DNA of 64,000 nucleotides from Metridium senile (taxonomy: Eukaryota; Cnidaria; Anthozoa; Actiniaria; Metridiidae): NCBI GenBank assembly GCA_949775045.1, contig OX459099.1, forward strand, positions 19,204,741-19,268,740, given 5' to 3'. Shown here in pieces: positions 1 to 12,593 of this stretch. The notes under the pieces were generated by a model, which was given only the letters and a program-made list of their open reading frames with translations, had not been told where the DNA came from and searched no databases. Position numbers and translations under genes: made by a program. The number at the start of each line of letters is the position of its first letter. The first letter of the stretch is position 1.

Positions 1-12
1 TGTTCTTTCCAG

Positions 13-217
13 AATCGGCAATCCCACTAATAGTTGCGTGCAAAAGCATACTCCATGGGAGCCGGAATCCAAAGCTCCCATAGCGTATCTAGACAGACAT
101 AACGTAGCTTGTGATCAATCGGGTCAATATTTGCATTCGTTCAGACTTGTAAGACAAGCCAATACTAACGATGCTAAAGTTCGTTACACCTACAAATGTT
201 GCAAACTGTCTCTGTAA
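13..217 (+). CDS. Terminal exon of a secreted cysteine-module protein (partial)
   Basis: A 3' splice site (TTCTTTCCAG) at the window edge opens a reading frame of 67 codons, preceded by one base of a split codon, that ends in TAA at 215-217. The peptide contains APIAYLDRHNVAC in its middle and ends VRYTYKCCKLSL. The last exon of the gene at 4079-4845 has the same layout (APIMFLDRQHVQC, then VRYKFKCCRLVL), so the two are tandem paralogues. The paired cysteines fit an extracellular disulphide-bonded module, and the paralogue has a signal peptide. Upstream exons lie outside the window. A polyadenylation signal AATAAA follows at 386-391. The molecular function is unknown. Confidence 0.7.
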
Positions 218-1279
218 TGCAATGCGGCAATACGCATGACACAGGGAACCCGGCATTAACAACGTTATTTTGTAATACGCGTATTCAGCTTGTGTAATAT
301 TTGTTAATGAATTTGGTAGACAGTGTTGCTAAAGCAAGAATGTCAGTCAAAGTTTTCAATGTAATTCTTGAATGCAATGTTTGTTAATAAAATTTTGTAA
401 TGCAGTTTTGTTATTATATTACTCGATGGGCATAGCCGAACGAATCCTAAAATGTTGATCCTATAAAACAAAAAATGCACAACTGCAACGCAGTACCTCA
501 ATGGACTATTTATAAGGAAGACTGTGCGTTGCAGTTGTTCGTTTACCCTTATTATTGGATTTTTGATACGAAAAGTTAACAAATCGATTTGAATTCCTAA
601 TAAGGCGTTGTCAGGGAAACTGTTGCTGTTTCGAACTACCGAGGGCTCAAGGTTTCGAGGGACGCCTTAATTGCGGATTTTAGCTCGTTCAATTCCGAGT
701 CAACACTTTGAGCCTGGATTGAGCTAAAATCCAGTTTATAAGTGCTTTTTTCAGTCATTTGCTACTACAAGAGCCACTAGTCATGCATCATTAAGTTTGT
801 CTAGGAGGTGGAGACGCTCTTTTGGACGAATTCAAAGGTGGAAGACGATTTTACAAAGAAAATAGCGCCAGCCGTTGTGTCTATTGACAATGGCGTCATT
901 GGATGAGTAAAATCGCTTTCCTGGTCGTCTTGTAGTAGATACGAGAACCAACCAAGGCAATTTTAGTGAGTTTCGACTGGTTAACATGGCAATCGGTGCA
1001 AGTTTTGTCGGATTGGAGCGGGTGACTGGGCACTTATAAAAACTCTATAAAGAATTTGGGTCTAGGCCATGTGCTGTTGAAAATTTGCATAATTACCCAC
1101 AATGCTTTTCGTTATTGAATTGAATTGAATTGAATTTTCAAGGGAGATACAATATCTCAATACTGCTCTAAATGAATTGAAATTTAACAGGGAGTAACAC
1201 TAAAACACGCACTTATTTTAGCCTAATATAGACTCTTAGCCAATCATATTCTCTTTATATTCAATATATTATTGTGTAC
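218..1279. other. Intergenic, no gene seen
   Basis: After the 3' end of the first exon I find no splice-bounded open frame on either strand. The stretch includes a short GAATT run near 1117-1136. Short open frames here lack codon bias and splice context. Confidence 0.5.
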
Positions 1280-1392
1280 ATTCAGACTTGAACCCAGGCC
1301 CACATACTTTCGCTGGCTTGACATATAGTTTCGTAGTCAAACAGGTTGGAAACGCTAGTCAATAAATGAATCTTACCATTAGACCATCGTGT
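1280..1392 (-). repeat. Possible degenerate tRNA-derived element
   Basis: Read on the minus strand, the block starts with an A-box-like TGGTCTAATGG and ends with a B-box-like GGTTCAAGTC about 85 bases further on. The spacing is too long for a normal tRNA and no cloverleaf is evident. It may be the head of a decayed SINE or a tRNA pseudogene. Confidence 0.25.
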
Positions 1393-1428
1393 CTATAGAT
1401 TGATTCAGAGGTCACAATAAGAATAGGT

Positions 1429-2335
1429 TTAAGGTAGTTCCGGACTCTTGCTACTGCGCATCCATTTCGCGCATCTCGTTTTTCATCATTTATTTGCGTT
1501 TTTTTGAAAATTTATCTAAATAATATCTTAATTTGAATCCTTATCTATAACTTAAGAAAGTATTATGTTATTTCATGCAAAATTGGAGGTAAAATAGGAC
1601 ATTTTTCGAAACATGCTCAGATTTTTACTACCTGACATGACATTTACAACTTTGTAAACATGGATAGATAAAATATAATTTTAACGTCTTTAGTCCTAAA
1701 ACTAATACAAAATAGGTCTTAAGGTTTCTGGAGATGACAATGACAATTTGACAAGTTTCAAGTAGATGTTTAAAGTACTAGAACCCAGTCCCACGTGGAC
1801 CGTTACCGTGTTTTTTGACAAGAAAAATGGATTCGGTCGCTTATAACTCGCCTATTAGTGACCCCCAATTTTTTTTTCGCTTTTCACATTGCTCATATGA
1901 TAGTCTTTTTGAATCTTGAAAAAAAAAATATCGTTTTCGAGAGCATTCCATAGTAATTTTGACTTTTGTAGGATCATGACCACAAAAAAAATGACTGGTA
2001 ATACTTTGAATCGAACATTAAATAGCCAAATCTTTGGCTTTTCAAAGGCTAGAAGATATGATAACAATAGTAAAATTTTGTGAGAATCTGTCGTAATATT
2101 TGAGTAAAGATATTGCTGGTTATTGTAGTAATTTTATTTCTAACGAATTTAGTGAGCATATTTTAGAACCAGATTAGGCAAAAAAGTGCCTTACACCACC
2201 CCTCACAGTTCTAAAACGAGCACTGTGACCCCCCTTTTTTATTTCAGTTTTGAGCTTTACCTATGTCATATTTTATTTGGAAAAAGGTTTAAAAAATTCT
2301 ATCGAAGGAATCCACGAGTCCCGAACTACCTTAAG
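1429..2335. mobile_element. About 900-bp non-autonomous element with inverted termini
   Basis: The left end reads TTAAGGTAGTTCCGGACTC and the right end is its near-exact inverse, GAGTCCCGAACTACCTTAA. The interior is AT-rich and has no credible transposase frame, so this is a non-autonomous DNA transposon or large MITE. The superfamily is not determined. Confidence 0.6.
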
Positions 2336-2491
2336 GGGAAATGCAACAGTTCATTCATACAACTAAACACCAACTAAAAACAAGACAGACTATGTTAAAC
2401 TGGAATGAAGTTAAATGAGAATATTCGGAAAATAAAATAGAAATAAAACAAAGATTTAACTGAAGGGAAATTAAAACGGGAAAATAATACT

Positions 2492-2673
2492 ATAATTAAT
2501 AAATTCACAAGAATCTAGTTCATATATAGACTTTTTGATGAAAAGTAAACATTAACTGCAAACAGATGACAAAAACTACGATTATGAAACGAGCTCTGTA
2601 CAAATATTTTGCACCTCTTTTTCTCACTTTTTCACACGCTAAATGGCTCGAAATTGAGCCAAACTCGAGCAAA
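2492..2673 (+). repeat. Dispersed direct repeat, copy 1
   Basis: About 180 bp, starting TAATTAATAAATTCACAAG and ending near AAATGGCTC, recur with few mismatches at 6196-6370 in the same orientation. No inverted termini or coding potential were found. It may be an uncharacterised interspersed repeat, with related pieces near 3050-3080 (CTTTTTCACACGC). Confidence 0.7.
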
Positions 2674-3982
2674 ATTTTAGAATGGCTTCAAATCGATACT
2701 AAAGCCCAACAACTGCATAAACAACGCTTAGTGTAAGCAAGACATTTTATTTCCATCAATATTTACATTCAGCTCAATGAATATTTGTATGAGCTAACTG
2801 TGACCCAGATTGTTAACTCTCAACCTTAATTTATTTTGAAACAAAAACATGCCAATATATTTCTCATTCTGAAACAGAGGTCGTTTAAGACCAACTGAAG
2901 AGCATAGTATATTGACGAAGGAGTATTAATCCTGCTGTTGCAAAAAAAATATTTTATTATTTTTCGATATAAATGTGAAAAAAACTTAAACTAAATCGCA
3001 AATATAACAATTTTTATAATGAGTTTCTATCTAAAATTTTATTTTTTATTTAGTCGCTTTTTCACACGCAAAATGCCTAAAAAAAAGCAAACGTGCCAGG
3101 TCAACTACTACCCAAAACTGACAAATTTCAATTTCATGGATATACTGTGTTTACAGTGCACTCCATAAACTCCGTGAAACAGCTACTAAATGAATAAATA
3201 CTATTCTCGGTTTTCATTGACGTCATCAAAATATTTCAGGCAGTTTCAGATACCTCAACATATTAAAAGTACTTTCAGGTGAACGAATGAGTAAAACTAT
3301 ATAATTTTGCAAACATTCAAGTCAAACCGAGTTTTTTGCTGCCAAAATATGAACAATTTCATATGCTTGGTAAGAATGTATGGAGCCGCCATGTTGGTGT
3401 ATAGCTATGGCGGACAAAAGTTCAGGCGTCGAAATTACGATTTAACTCAAACTAAAACGCTTTAGAAGTGAAAATTTTAATTAAAAAACAATTTTGTTTA
3501 TGTAACAGTCGAAAAAGGTGACATTTGTGACTAATTTACATCTTTTTACGGCTCTAGAAAACGTGTGACAATGTTGCGTGACGTGAATTTCGATTCCAAT
3601 ATCTCGAGAACGAAATAACAAAAACAAAAAAAACTTTCAGGAATAATATCTTTCAAACACATCTACAAAATATTACAGGACCAGCCTTCTTCGATTTATA
3701 GTTTAGATTTTAGCGTTTTGATGAATTTTTAAAATCCACTATCTGCACCAAAACTGCATATTTTAAAACCGCTCTTCAGAGCGGCGCGGCTTGGGACCGA
3801 GACCAGTGGATTCGTGTAGACACCCGAAACCGGATATTTTCAAATCCAATGACTCTTCGTAAAATTGAAACTTTAATAAAAGATACAGTACGTTAATTAA
3901 AGCTAAACTAAAATGAAACCAAACAGTTCAAACACATAATTAACGTTACTAAATTTAGCATCTTAATATGAAAGCATGCAAG
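2674..3982. other. Intergenic, AT-rich
   Basis: No coding exon recognised. The stretch contains short repeat fragments, including a piece near 3805-3840 (GTGGATTCGTGTAGAC) that resembles the foldback element at 23157-23335. Confidence 0.5.
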
Positions 3983-3990
3983 TATAAAAG
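3983..3990 (+). promoter_or_regulatory. TATA box of the small secreted-protein gene
   Basis: TATAAAAG lies 89 bases before the ATG at 4079. An initiator-like TCAGTTT begins about 41 bases downstream, near 4024. Together they give a plausible core promoter with a 5' leader of about 55 bases. Confidence 0.55.
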
Positions 3991-4078
3991 GTTACCAAAA
4001 GTAGGTCCCGGGAAGTAGGTACCGTCAGTTTTTGCTCAGATCAGCACGAACAAAAGCTACAGAAAGAAAAACTTGAAC

Positions 4079-4845
4079 ATGACTGGTTTGAAAAGCATCG
4101 GCGTTTTTATTGCTCTTGGAATACTAATGGTGGCACATGAAGCACATGCAGGTAATATAGTCGTATTGAAACACGAAACACCACTATTTTTACAATGTTG
4201 TCGAGGGCAAATGGTACCAGGCCACTACTATCAAATTAATACAATCATTCTCGTCAAGAACATGGAGGTTATTAATAAGGTATTTTCGGCGAATCTGAAA
4301 GGAAGTGGACTGCGCAACAGCTCACGCCTAGCACTAATAAAAAGTGGTCCAATTAATTCTCAAAATTGATTGTCTTTTTTGTATTTGTTTAAACAATAAA
4401 CTGTTTCAAAACCAGTTATTGCTATAATAACACTGAAACATTTTTGTTTTACTTTAGGAAATTATGATTATGCGATTAAGGTAAAGTATAGCCAAAACTA
4501 TTGATTGATACAAATTACTAGGAGCATTTATTTATGATAAACAGTCGCTCCGTCATTGATCATCAAGATGCTGTGTACATATTTGCCTCTTACCCTAATT
4601 TAAATGTTGAACTGTTGATTCAATTTCAGAATCTGCAAAATAGGCTGAATCGTGCGGGAGTATCATGCTATAGCAGGGCCACAGGATGGGATGCCCGTTC
4701 CAATGCCCCCATAATGTTTCTGGATCGCCAGCACGTCCAGTGTCCATCGCCTTATTTCTTGTCCGAGTTTGTCCTCAACAGAAAGGCTGACTACAGTACC
4801 GCCCCAGTTCGTTATAAATTTAAGTGCTGTAGGCTTGTGCTGTAA
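4079..4845 (+). CDS. Small secreted cysteine-module protein, three exons
   Basis: Model: join 4079..4151, 4458..4480, 4630..4845, giving 103 residues. Exon 1 encodes a signal peptide (hydrophobic core IGVFIALGILMVA, likely cleavage after AHA). A 23-nt micro-exon restores phase 0. Exon 3 encodes a module with WDARSNAPIMFLDR and the terminal VRYKFKCC. Splice sites are AG|GTAATA, TTTAG|G, AAG|GTAAAG and TTTCAG|A. The open frame can be extended two codons upstream with a TTG, but the ATG at 4079 is the natural start. AATAAA at 4956-4961 is the probable polyadenylation signal. It is paralogous to the exon at 13-217. The module resembles disulphide-bonded repeats in extracellular invertebrate proteins, but I cannot name a family. 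The micro-exon is the weakest part of the model. Confidence 0.6.
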
Positions 4846-7480
4846 TTAAGACAAACGCTTAAAAGTTAGCAAGTTTGTCGGGGCACATTTTTGCCGTTTA
4901 AAATTAAGATTTTACCTTTGAGAGATTAAGAAAAGCCTTTGTAATTAATAATAATAATAAAACAAATACATAAAATTAATATTAAAAAAAAAACTACAAA
5001 AGCTTGTAGCTGTTATGTATAAGTCTGTAACTGAGAACTTTACCATGTAGGAAGGTCGACATCAATGTTGATTTACAGGACTAGCTTTCTAATCCTAAAA
5101 TAAAATGATGGAAAAAATGTTCATTGTCTCAGTATTTTATTATGCGCGCACGTGATTGAGAAAATTATAACGATTGCTCTGATTGGATGATTTAGTGCTT
5201 AACAATTAAGTCGCACTTGGCTAGGCTGTCTGGCCACAGAAGGCGTATTCGGTCTAACTATTTGCAGATGTAATAGGCGAATGTTTGTTTATAATATTTT
5301 TTTTTTTTTTTTCACTCTAATTCCTATATTAGGTGGACATAAAAGATCACGTTGAGATTGTCTCCCGCGGCACAAGTCAGGTCTCATATTATAACGCAGC
5401 CTAAAATATTCAGCACTGAATGCAGACTTATATAAATGTTAAATAAATAAATAATCTGAAGGAGTGATTTATCACTACATACATTCACCATATACTACAT
5501 ATACTAATGAATTAGAGCAGATTGGGCTTCCTGTGAGCTGATTGCTCTGAGCGTGTTAGCGCTAATCGAGTCAAAGAAAAATTATTTATTTTTATTATAT
5601 TATTTTTAAATTATTCTTTTCTCCTTCCCACGTACATACCCACAGCGTATTACAAGCTTACATACATACATGTACACATCACATGTAACTAAAACTCCTT
5701 CCTTCACCCTCTCTTACTCACAACTGCAAACATAAAAACCTACAACATTCCCGCGGATAATTATCCGCCGCTATTCATTACACATCCAAACTTTGCATTA
5801 AACTTTTCATATTTTTATTCTCACTTCTCTTTTATGAATTTCTTTCACCATTATCATACCACCGTTTACTCCACATATACACCTGTTTCATTCAACCTCC
5901 ACTTATTCACACTTACTTTCCACGACTTGCACTCTGCAACTCTTACATCCACACACACCTTCCCTCAATTCATGTGTTGGTACGAATACCTGCTTTTTAG
6001 AATGTCATTTAGCATTGACCTAAATTCTTATCCATTCGCATACATTTATTTTTTTATTTACATACAAGTCTATGCATTTGCACATGACTCTTTTTTTAAT
6101 AAAAACCCTTACCACCGTACCACTAGACCATTATTTTTTTCAAAATATTATATAAATCAAAGTATTAGAATAGAATAAAAGGGAATGAAATGATGTAATT
6201 AATAAATTCACAAGAATCTAGTTCATATATAGACTTTTTGATGAAATGCAAACATTAACTGCAAACAGATGACAAAAACTACGATTATGAAACGAGCTCT
6301 GTACAAATATTTTGCACCTCTTTTTCTCAATTTTTCACACGCTAAATGGCTCAAAATGGAGCCAAACTTAGAAATTCTTAAGTGTCAAAATACGACCTAA
6401 AATCTGGCAGATTTGAACTCTTTTTTTGTGAATAATTTTCCGACATTTTCTGCACTATTTAGATTCATTGGACAGAACTCAAGTGCGACACTTTAAAAGG
6501 AAAAACTGTTATTACTTTACTGAACAAATTTTTCTCAATTTCCTTTATATCAAAGATTATTCCGTTATGGAAAGGATATCGCTTTTATTGCTAAAGGTTT
6601 TGCTTGTCAACGCAGCGAAAGATTTCCCAATAATCCAATGTAAAAAGCGACAATTTGATCTGTTTGTATAAGCTTGAAACGAACCGGTAGGATTTGTTTG
6701 CACGTTGACTGTCAAAACTTTCTAAATATTGCGCCTTTAAGCGCAGTGTTTGACACAGTAAACACTGTAGAAGTCGAAAAATACTCTTTTATAAAAGACA
6801 TTTACATTTAACATTAATGATAACGTGTAGGGGGGATTATAAAGTTGAAAGAAAATGTCAATTTTCTCAGTAGCTAAAGCGAACTGTACATTTGAAAGTC
6901 ATCATGTCATTGTAATAGAAATAATTTCGCGATAAGACTTTTTTGGCTTCAAATGAGCTTTCAACACTTTAAAGATTGAAAAAAGAAACAGAGCACAATT
7001 GTGTTTATCGATTTTATTTGAGGAAAAACAACTGCGTTGAAAATTAATTACTAAATTGAAGAAATTAAAAGTTATTCAAAATCAACAACTGACAATTGCG
7101 AGCACTAATCATCCCAAAATGGCCTGACTCTAGGCAGCTAAAGTACCCGGTTTTATCTTATAAATATGTATAGTTTTCAGCCCTTATGTAAACAAACAAT
7201 TTTATCAGTTGTTGAAAAGACCTTTTGCTTCATTTGACGCAAATTCAACACCTTTATGAGTGAAAATGCCAAAAACGACTTTGCTGGGCAAATGGACTTT
7301 GGCAAAATGGATTGTACTACACATCATAACTCAACGAGATAGAACAATCAATATTTAAAACGATTGAAACGGAGAAAAGCAATAATATTATTACAAGAAA
7401 ATACTTTTAGTTTTTCTCTTGTGAAAAGCAAATTATCCGACTAATGTTTCTGAGAGGATTTGGTGAAAGTATTTGCCGCC
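4846..7480. other. Intergenic, 3' region and repeats
   Basis: This holds the 3' end of the preceding gene, a poly-T run near 5299-5312, a pyrimidine-biased plus strand from about 5620 to 6130, and the second copy of the 180-bp dispersed repeat at 6196-6370. No supported exon was found before the TMEM26-like gene. Confidence 0.5.
6196..6370 (+). repeat. Dispersed direct repeat, copy 2
   Basis: Second copy of the sequence at 2492-2673, same orientation, with a few substitutions. Confidence 0.7.
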
Positions 7481-10400
7481 ATGACAGTTTCTTCCAATAT
7501 CTTTAAAGCTATTCTTGCTCGTTTTTTATTCGTTGGGCATTCATTAGTGACAATTTACTGGGTTACTGATATAACTGGGAATCCTAGTTTATGGTATTTA
7601 GCGGTGATTCTAGTGGCTCTTGGGATTGAGACCGTACAGTGTATCGTTTACAGAAGAGGAGATGAGCACAAATGGTAAGGAATTGAAAATTATAAGTGAT
7701 TGTTCGTTGGGTCCTGAAATTGTCCTTGACCTTGCCCTTTTTTCTTTTTCTTTCTTGTTCTTCCCTTCCCTTTTCTTTCCTTTTCTATTATTTTCTGTTC
7801 TGTTCTGTTCTGTTCTGTTCTGTTCTGTTCTGTTCTGTTCTGTTCTGTTCTGTTCTGTTCTGTTCTGTTCTGTTCTGTTCTGTTCTGTTCTGTTCTGTTC
7901 TGTTCTGTTCTGTTCTGTTCTGTTCTATTCTGTTCTATTCTATTCTATTCTATTCTATTCTATTCTATTCTATTCTATTCTATTCTATTCTATTCTATTC
8001 TGTTCTGTTATGTTCTTTTCCGTTTCTTCCTTTCCTTTCCTTTTCTTTTCTTCTCTTGTCTTTCCTTTTCTTTCCATTCCTTTCCTTTTTTTCCTTTCTT
8101 TTCTTTTCTTTTCTTTCTTTTCTTTCCTTTCCGTTATTTTCCTTTCTTTTCTTTTCTTGTCTTTCCTTTCCTTTCCTTTCCATTCCTTTCCTTTTCTTTT
8201 CTTTTCTTTTCTTATATATATATTTTTTCCTCACTTCCTTCCTAAGCCTGATTAGTTACTATTCTTATTACAACTTTATCTCCGATTTTAGTTCTTAGTC
8301 CGGCTTATCATTAAATTCATTTTTCACACTAAATTACTCCATTTTTTCTTTCAAAATGTAATTTGTATCTTTATTTATCAGAATTTCAATTCAGCTTTTG
8401 TCATATTTCTTAATAAATAACTTTATTTATGAAAACTATATTATATTATAAACTAGCAGTATTTGCTTTCTAGTTTAATATTTCAAGTGGAAATTTAAGG
8501 AACAGAGCCATACTTTTTGTTTGCGTTTGGAAAAGATCCCGAAAACAGATATGGTTTCTGACATCTGCTGTAATTTATTTCTGGAATATTGAAAGCTAAA
8601 TTAAATTGCATTAAAAAGCAAATTATATTACTATTATTTGTTGGAGAAAAGCTTTATTCAAAAGGGGGAAAGAATTAAGAGTTGATTGATCTAGACTTAC
8701 ATATATATCACTGTAAACAACAACTATTTGAATCAAGCTATTCTATAAACTCTAGCAATTAAACTACAAACGAAAAAGACTTTCCATTGAATGAATAAGA
8801 GCATTTACTTCATTTTAGATGAAAATCTTTGAGTTTATTAAACTGGAAAATATATTTTGCAGTTAATTATGAGGGCAAAGATGCTCTAAATTAAACTTGC
8901 GATACAGTAAAAACCCGCATATAAGAACAAGTGGGTTAAGAACACCCAGCCTGAATATTGGCGTTTTAAGTACCATGTAAATAAGAACACAATCAGCCTG
9001 AAAAATTAAAAAGTGTTCTCAAACTGTAGCAGACTCCAAGCCTGACCTGACAATAATTTATTTTTCTACTGTTTTGATATTATTATTGCAGTCAAGATTT
9101 TTTTTAATAACATTTTTGAACTTACACATTGATATCATCTACATGTATTGGTAGTCTATATAGTAATATATATTTTAGAACATATATTTTAAGAACACTT
9201 TAAGAACACCTTCAGGCTGATTTTTTAGTAAACACCCGTTAAATAAGAACAAAATCAGCCTGAACTCCAAAAATCGGTGTTCTTATATGCGGATTTTTAC
9301 TGTATCCAAATGGTTATTTCTTTCGTTCTTCTTCGAATTTTTTTAATTATTTTTTCTAATTACAATTTTCGACATTTGCAACGAGAAATGGCTATTTAAA
9401 AGAAAGTAATGACAAGTTAATAATGTCGAATAACAAGATTCAAAAAGTCGTAATTTTAGATGGGAATCTAAGTAAACCATTTTAGATTAAATTCTCCGCA
9501 TGCACCTGTGCAAGATTAAAATAGCACTTTATTGCGCCAAAGCTATACTGAATAAAAAGGATTTGACTCAAAATAAAACTTAGATATTCGTCTTTCCTAA
9601 AGACAAACGTAAAAATAAGCAGTATTCTAGATATCATTTTATTTTATCTTATTTAGAATAATAAAATCTAGCTAAATGTGCTTATGTTTTTGTTTTAAAT
9701 TTAACATTTTTTTGGAATTTACAAAATAGATATGTGAAATGATAAAACATGAATTCTAGTGGAATAGAGTCCTCCAAAACATTTGAAAAATATCTCTTAA
9801 AAATATAATTTTAGTCAAACAAATCCGAATAATTAATTCTTCATTAATTGAGGATTAAGTATAGAAAGTTTTAATATAGTTTTTGGGTAGTTAATTTGCT
9901 CAATTTTGAGCTAAAAGGTTTGGGTTTTTTTAGTTATGCAATTTTGGCGCCAAAACTTGATGACGCGCGCGCGCGGTCGGAAGTTTTGAAAATCTCAGTA
10001 TGTTAATTATTTATAATTAAAGAATTTTACTTACAAGTCTCTATAAATATTGAAAATTCTGTATTTGTTTTGGTTTCAAAAGAAATAACTAGTGAAAATA
10101 AAGAAATTTTGGTCAATTATTAAAACATATGAAGCAAAATTCCACATTTCACGAGAATTTTTATTGAAATTTTCTCAAGTTTTAGGCAAGATTTGTTTAT
10201 ACTGTTTCACTTTGTTTAAAATAAATATTATTATTCTTGTTGTGTATTGACGCTTGCTATTTCTCTTTTATCAATTATAAGGCCATTCACTGCGCAATTT
10301 AGTATTCAAAGTGAATTTAATTCGTAACACAGTCAAATTACTTGCAGAATAGTTAAAATAAGGTTTGTTTTAAGCATATAATTAGAGCATTTTACGCTTC

Positions 10401-11030
10401 AAACAAACTTTTAGTTTTATTAACTAGCTGTTCTTAAAAAACACTATAATTAGCAAAGAAAAAAGTGATTTATTTTATACATTCTACCGGCAGTGCTCAA
10501 ATTCAATTTCAAAAGATTACTTTTCACGGAAATTGATTTCTAGTTTTTTATTGAAAATCAGAAGGCACCCGCAAGTGGGAAAGTTGTTATGATTATTTCA
10601 TTAAATAGCGGGTTTGCTTCCGTTTTAGTTGTCGTAATACAGCAAATAATTCCTTTAATGCTGTGTTTGTTTGTTTGTCTGGAGATTTTAACTTGTAATG
10701 ACATCCTGAGAACGGATAATGTAAAACGTGCTGCTTATGAAAGTGGCTTTCCACGCAATAAAGATTTTAACAGGATAAGTGGAACATAGCAATATTTGAT
10801 GTAAAAAAAATATGAATTTCTCTGCAAAATGAATGAACGTATCATCACCAAAATCATCATCGTTATCGTTATCATCATCATTACCAACATCATCACCAAT
10901 GTAATCATTATCATTGTCATCATCATCATCATCATCACCAACATCATCAGCAATTCATCATTATTGTTGTCATTATCATCAAAACCATCACAATCATTGT
11001 CATCACTTACAACCCCCACCATTATCATCG

Positions 11031-11069
<39 letters not shown>

Positions 11070-11921
11070 CCTTGGAATGACCTATTACCTTGAAACCCTC
11101 CTCCTCCTCTCCAACCTCTCCAACCTCTCCCCCCTCCCCTCCCCTCTCCACTCTATCCAAAAAATCTAACGCTTTAGTCAAATCACTGTTATAGGTGTAA
11201 ATATTTTTTTCAGGGTTTCTTTCAGTATATTATGTTACTTAGCAACCACTATCCCGTGTGCATGGATGATGGAGCTGCATCTTTTGGACGAGCGACTGAA
11301 TAAAGATAAGGAGACTTGGACCAATAAAGCTGTCATCCCTGGAAGTAAAAATGACAGCGTCCCAACTACCCCAACTGCTACAACGGTAAAACTACATGTC
11401 GGTGGCTCTTCTCTTCTCTTCTCTTCTCTTCTCTTCTCTTCTCTTCTCTTCTCTTCTCTTCTCTTCTCTTCTCTTCTCTTCTCTTCTCTTCTCTTCTCTT
11501 CTCTTCTCTTCTCTTCTCTTCTCTTCTCCTCTCATCTCTATACTAACTATAAAATTGATTTTGCTTAATCAACAGACCAGTAATTTAAGCGACCTCATCG
11601 GTAAAACTAACTCCACCGACTTGATTGAGCAAACCACATTACTGATATTAATCCTGGGTCGATGGCTTCTACCCAAAGGATCCCTTTCCAGAGAGTCACT
11701 CTCGCAACTTTTACTCGTAAACCTCGCAATGAGCGCAGATATTATTGAGTTCTTTGATATTCTTAAACTACCACAAGCGAGAAAATCCAAGGATTTGGTA
11801 GTGACTATACTGAGCCTGTGGACTATTAGTCTAATGCAATTTCCTGTTAATGGAACAGCTAAACTAGGTAATGTTGTTTTGTATCATTATAATCAGTAGT
11901 ATCATTATATTCCTCGTTATT

Positions 11922-11976
<55 letters not shown>

Positions 11977-12547
11977 GCATTTTCAGTATCGTTATTCAGT
12001 TATTATCACCATTATTATTATCGTAATCGTCATCATCATTGCAGTCAGCATCTTCATCTTCATCAGAATTATTACGATTATAGTCATCGTTATCGAATTA
12101 TCATCATATAATAATAATATAATATAATAATAACATAATATAATATTTTCCACAGCAGATCCACATAGTGGTTATTCTTCTGCTGGCACTCACACTCACT
12201 ACCTCTACATTAAATATTTTTCATAAATCACTCCTCTCATGTTGATTTTTGCTGAGGGAGGAAAACCGGATAACCCGGAGAAAAACCCTCGTGGCATGGT
12301 AGAGAACAACACATCATACAAACTCAATTCACATATGATCCGGTGCTGGGAATCGAACCCAGATCACAGCGGTGAAAGGCCGGTGCCCTCACCACTCGGC
12401 CAACCATGCCACCCAATTATCATCATTATCATAGTACCATCATCTAAAACAATCACCATTATCATCATCATTATTATGCTCGCCAACATCGCTATCGTTA
12501 AAATTATTTTCATTATCATCTTTAACTTTATTATCGTCATCATCATC

Positions 12548-12593
<46 letters not shown>

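Noticed and set aside
7620..8298. Long overlapping frames of Phe/Ser/Leu and Lys/Arg repeats
   Set aside because: They are translations of the pentanucleotide polypyrimidine array inside a TMEM26 intron, open in several frames because the period-5 repeat lacks stops.
10735..11181. 148-aa minus-strand frame rich in Met and Asp
   Set aside because: It translates the CAT repeat and overlaps the intron next to TMEM26 exon 2 on the other strand.
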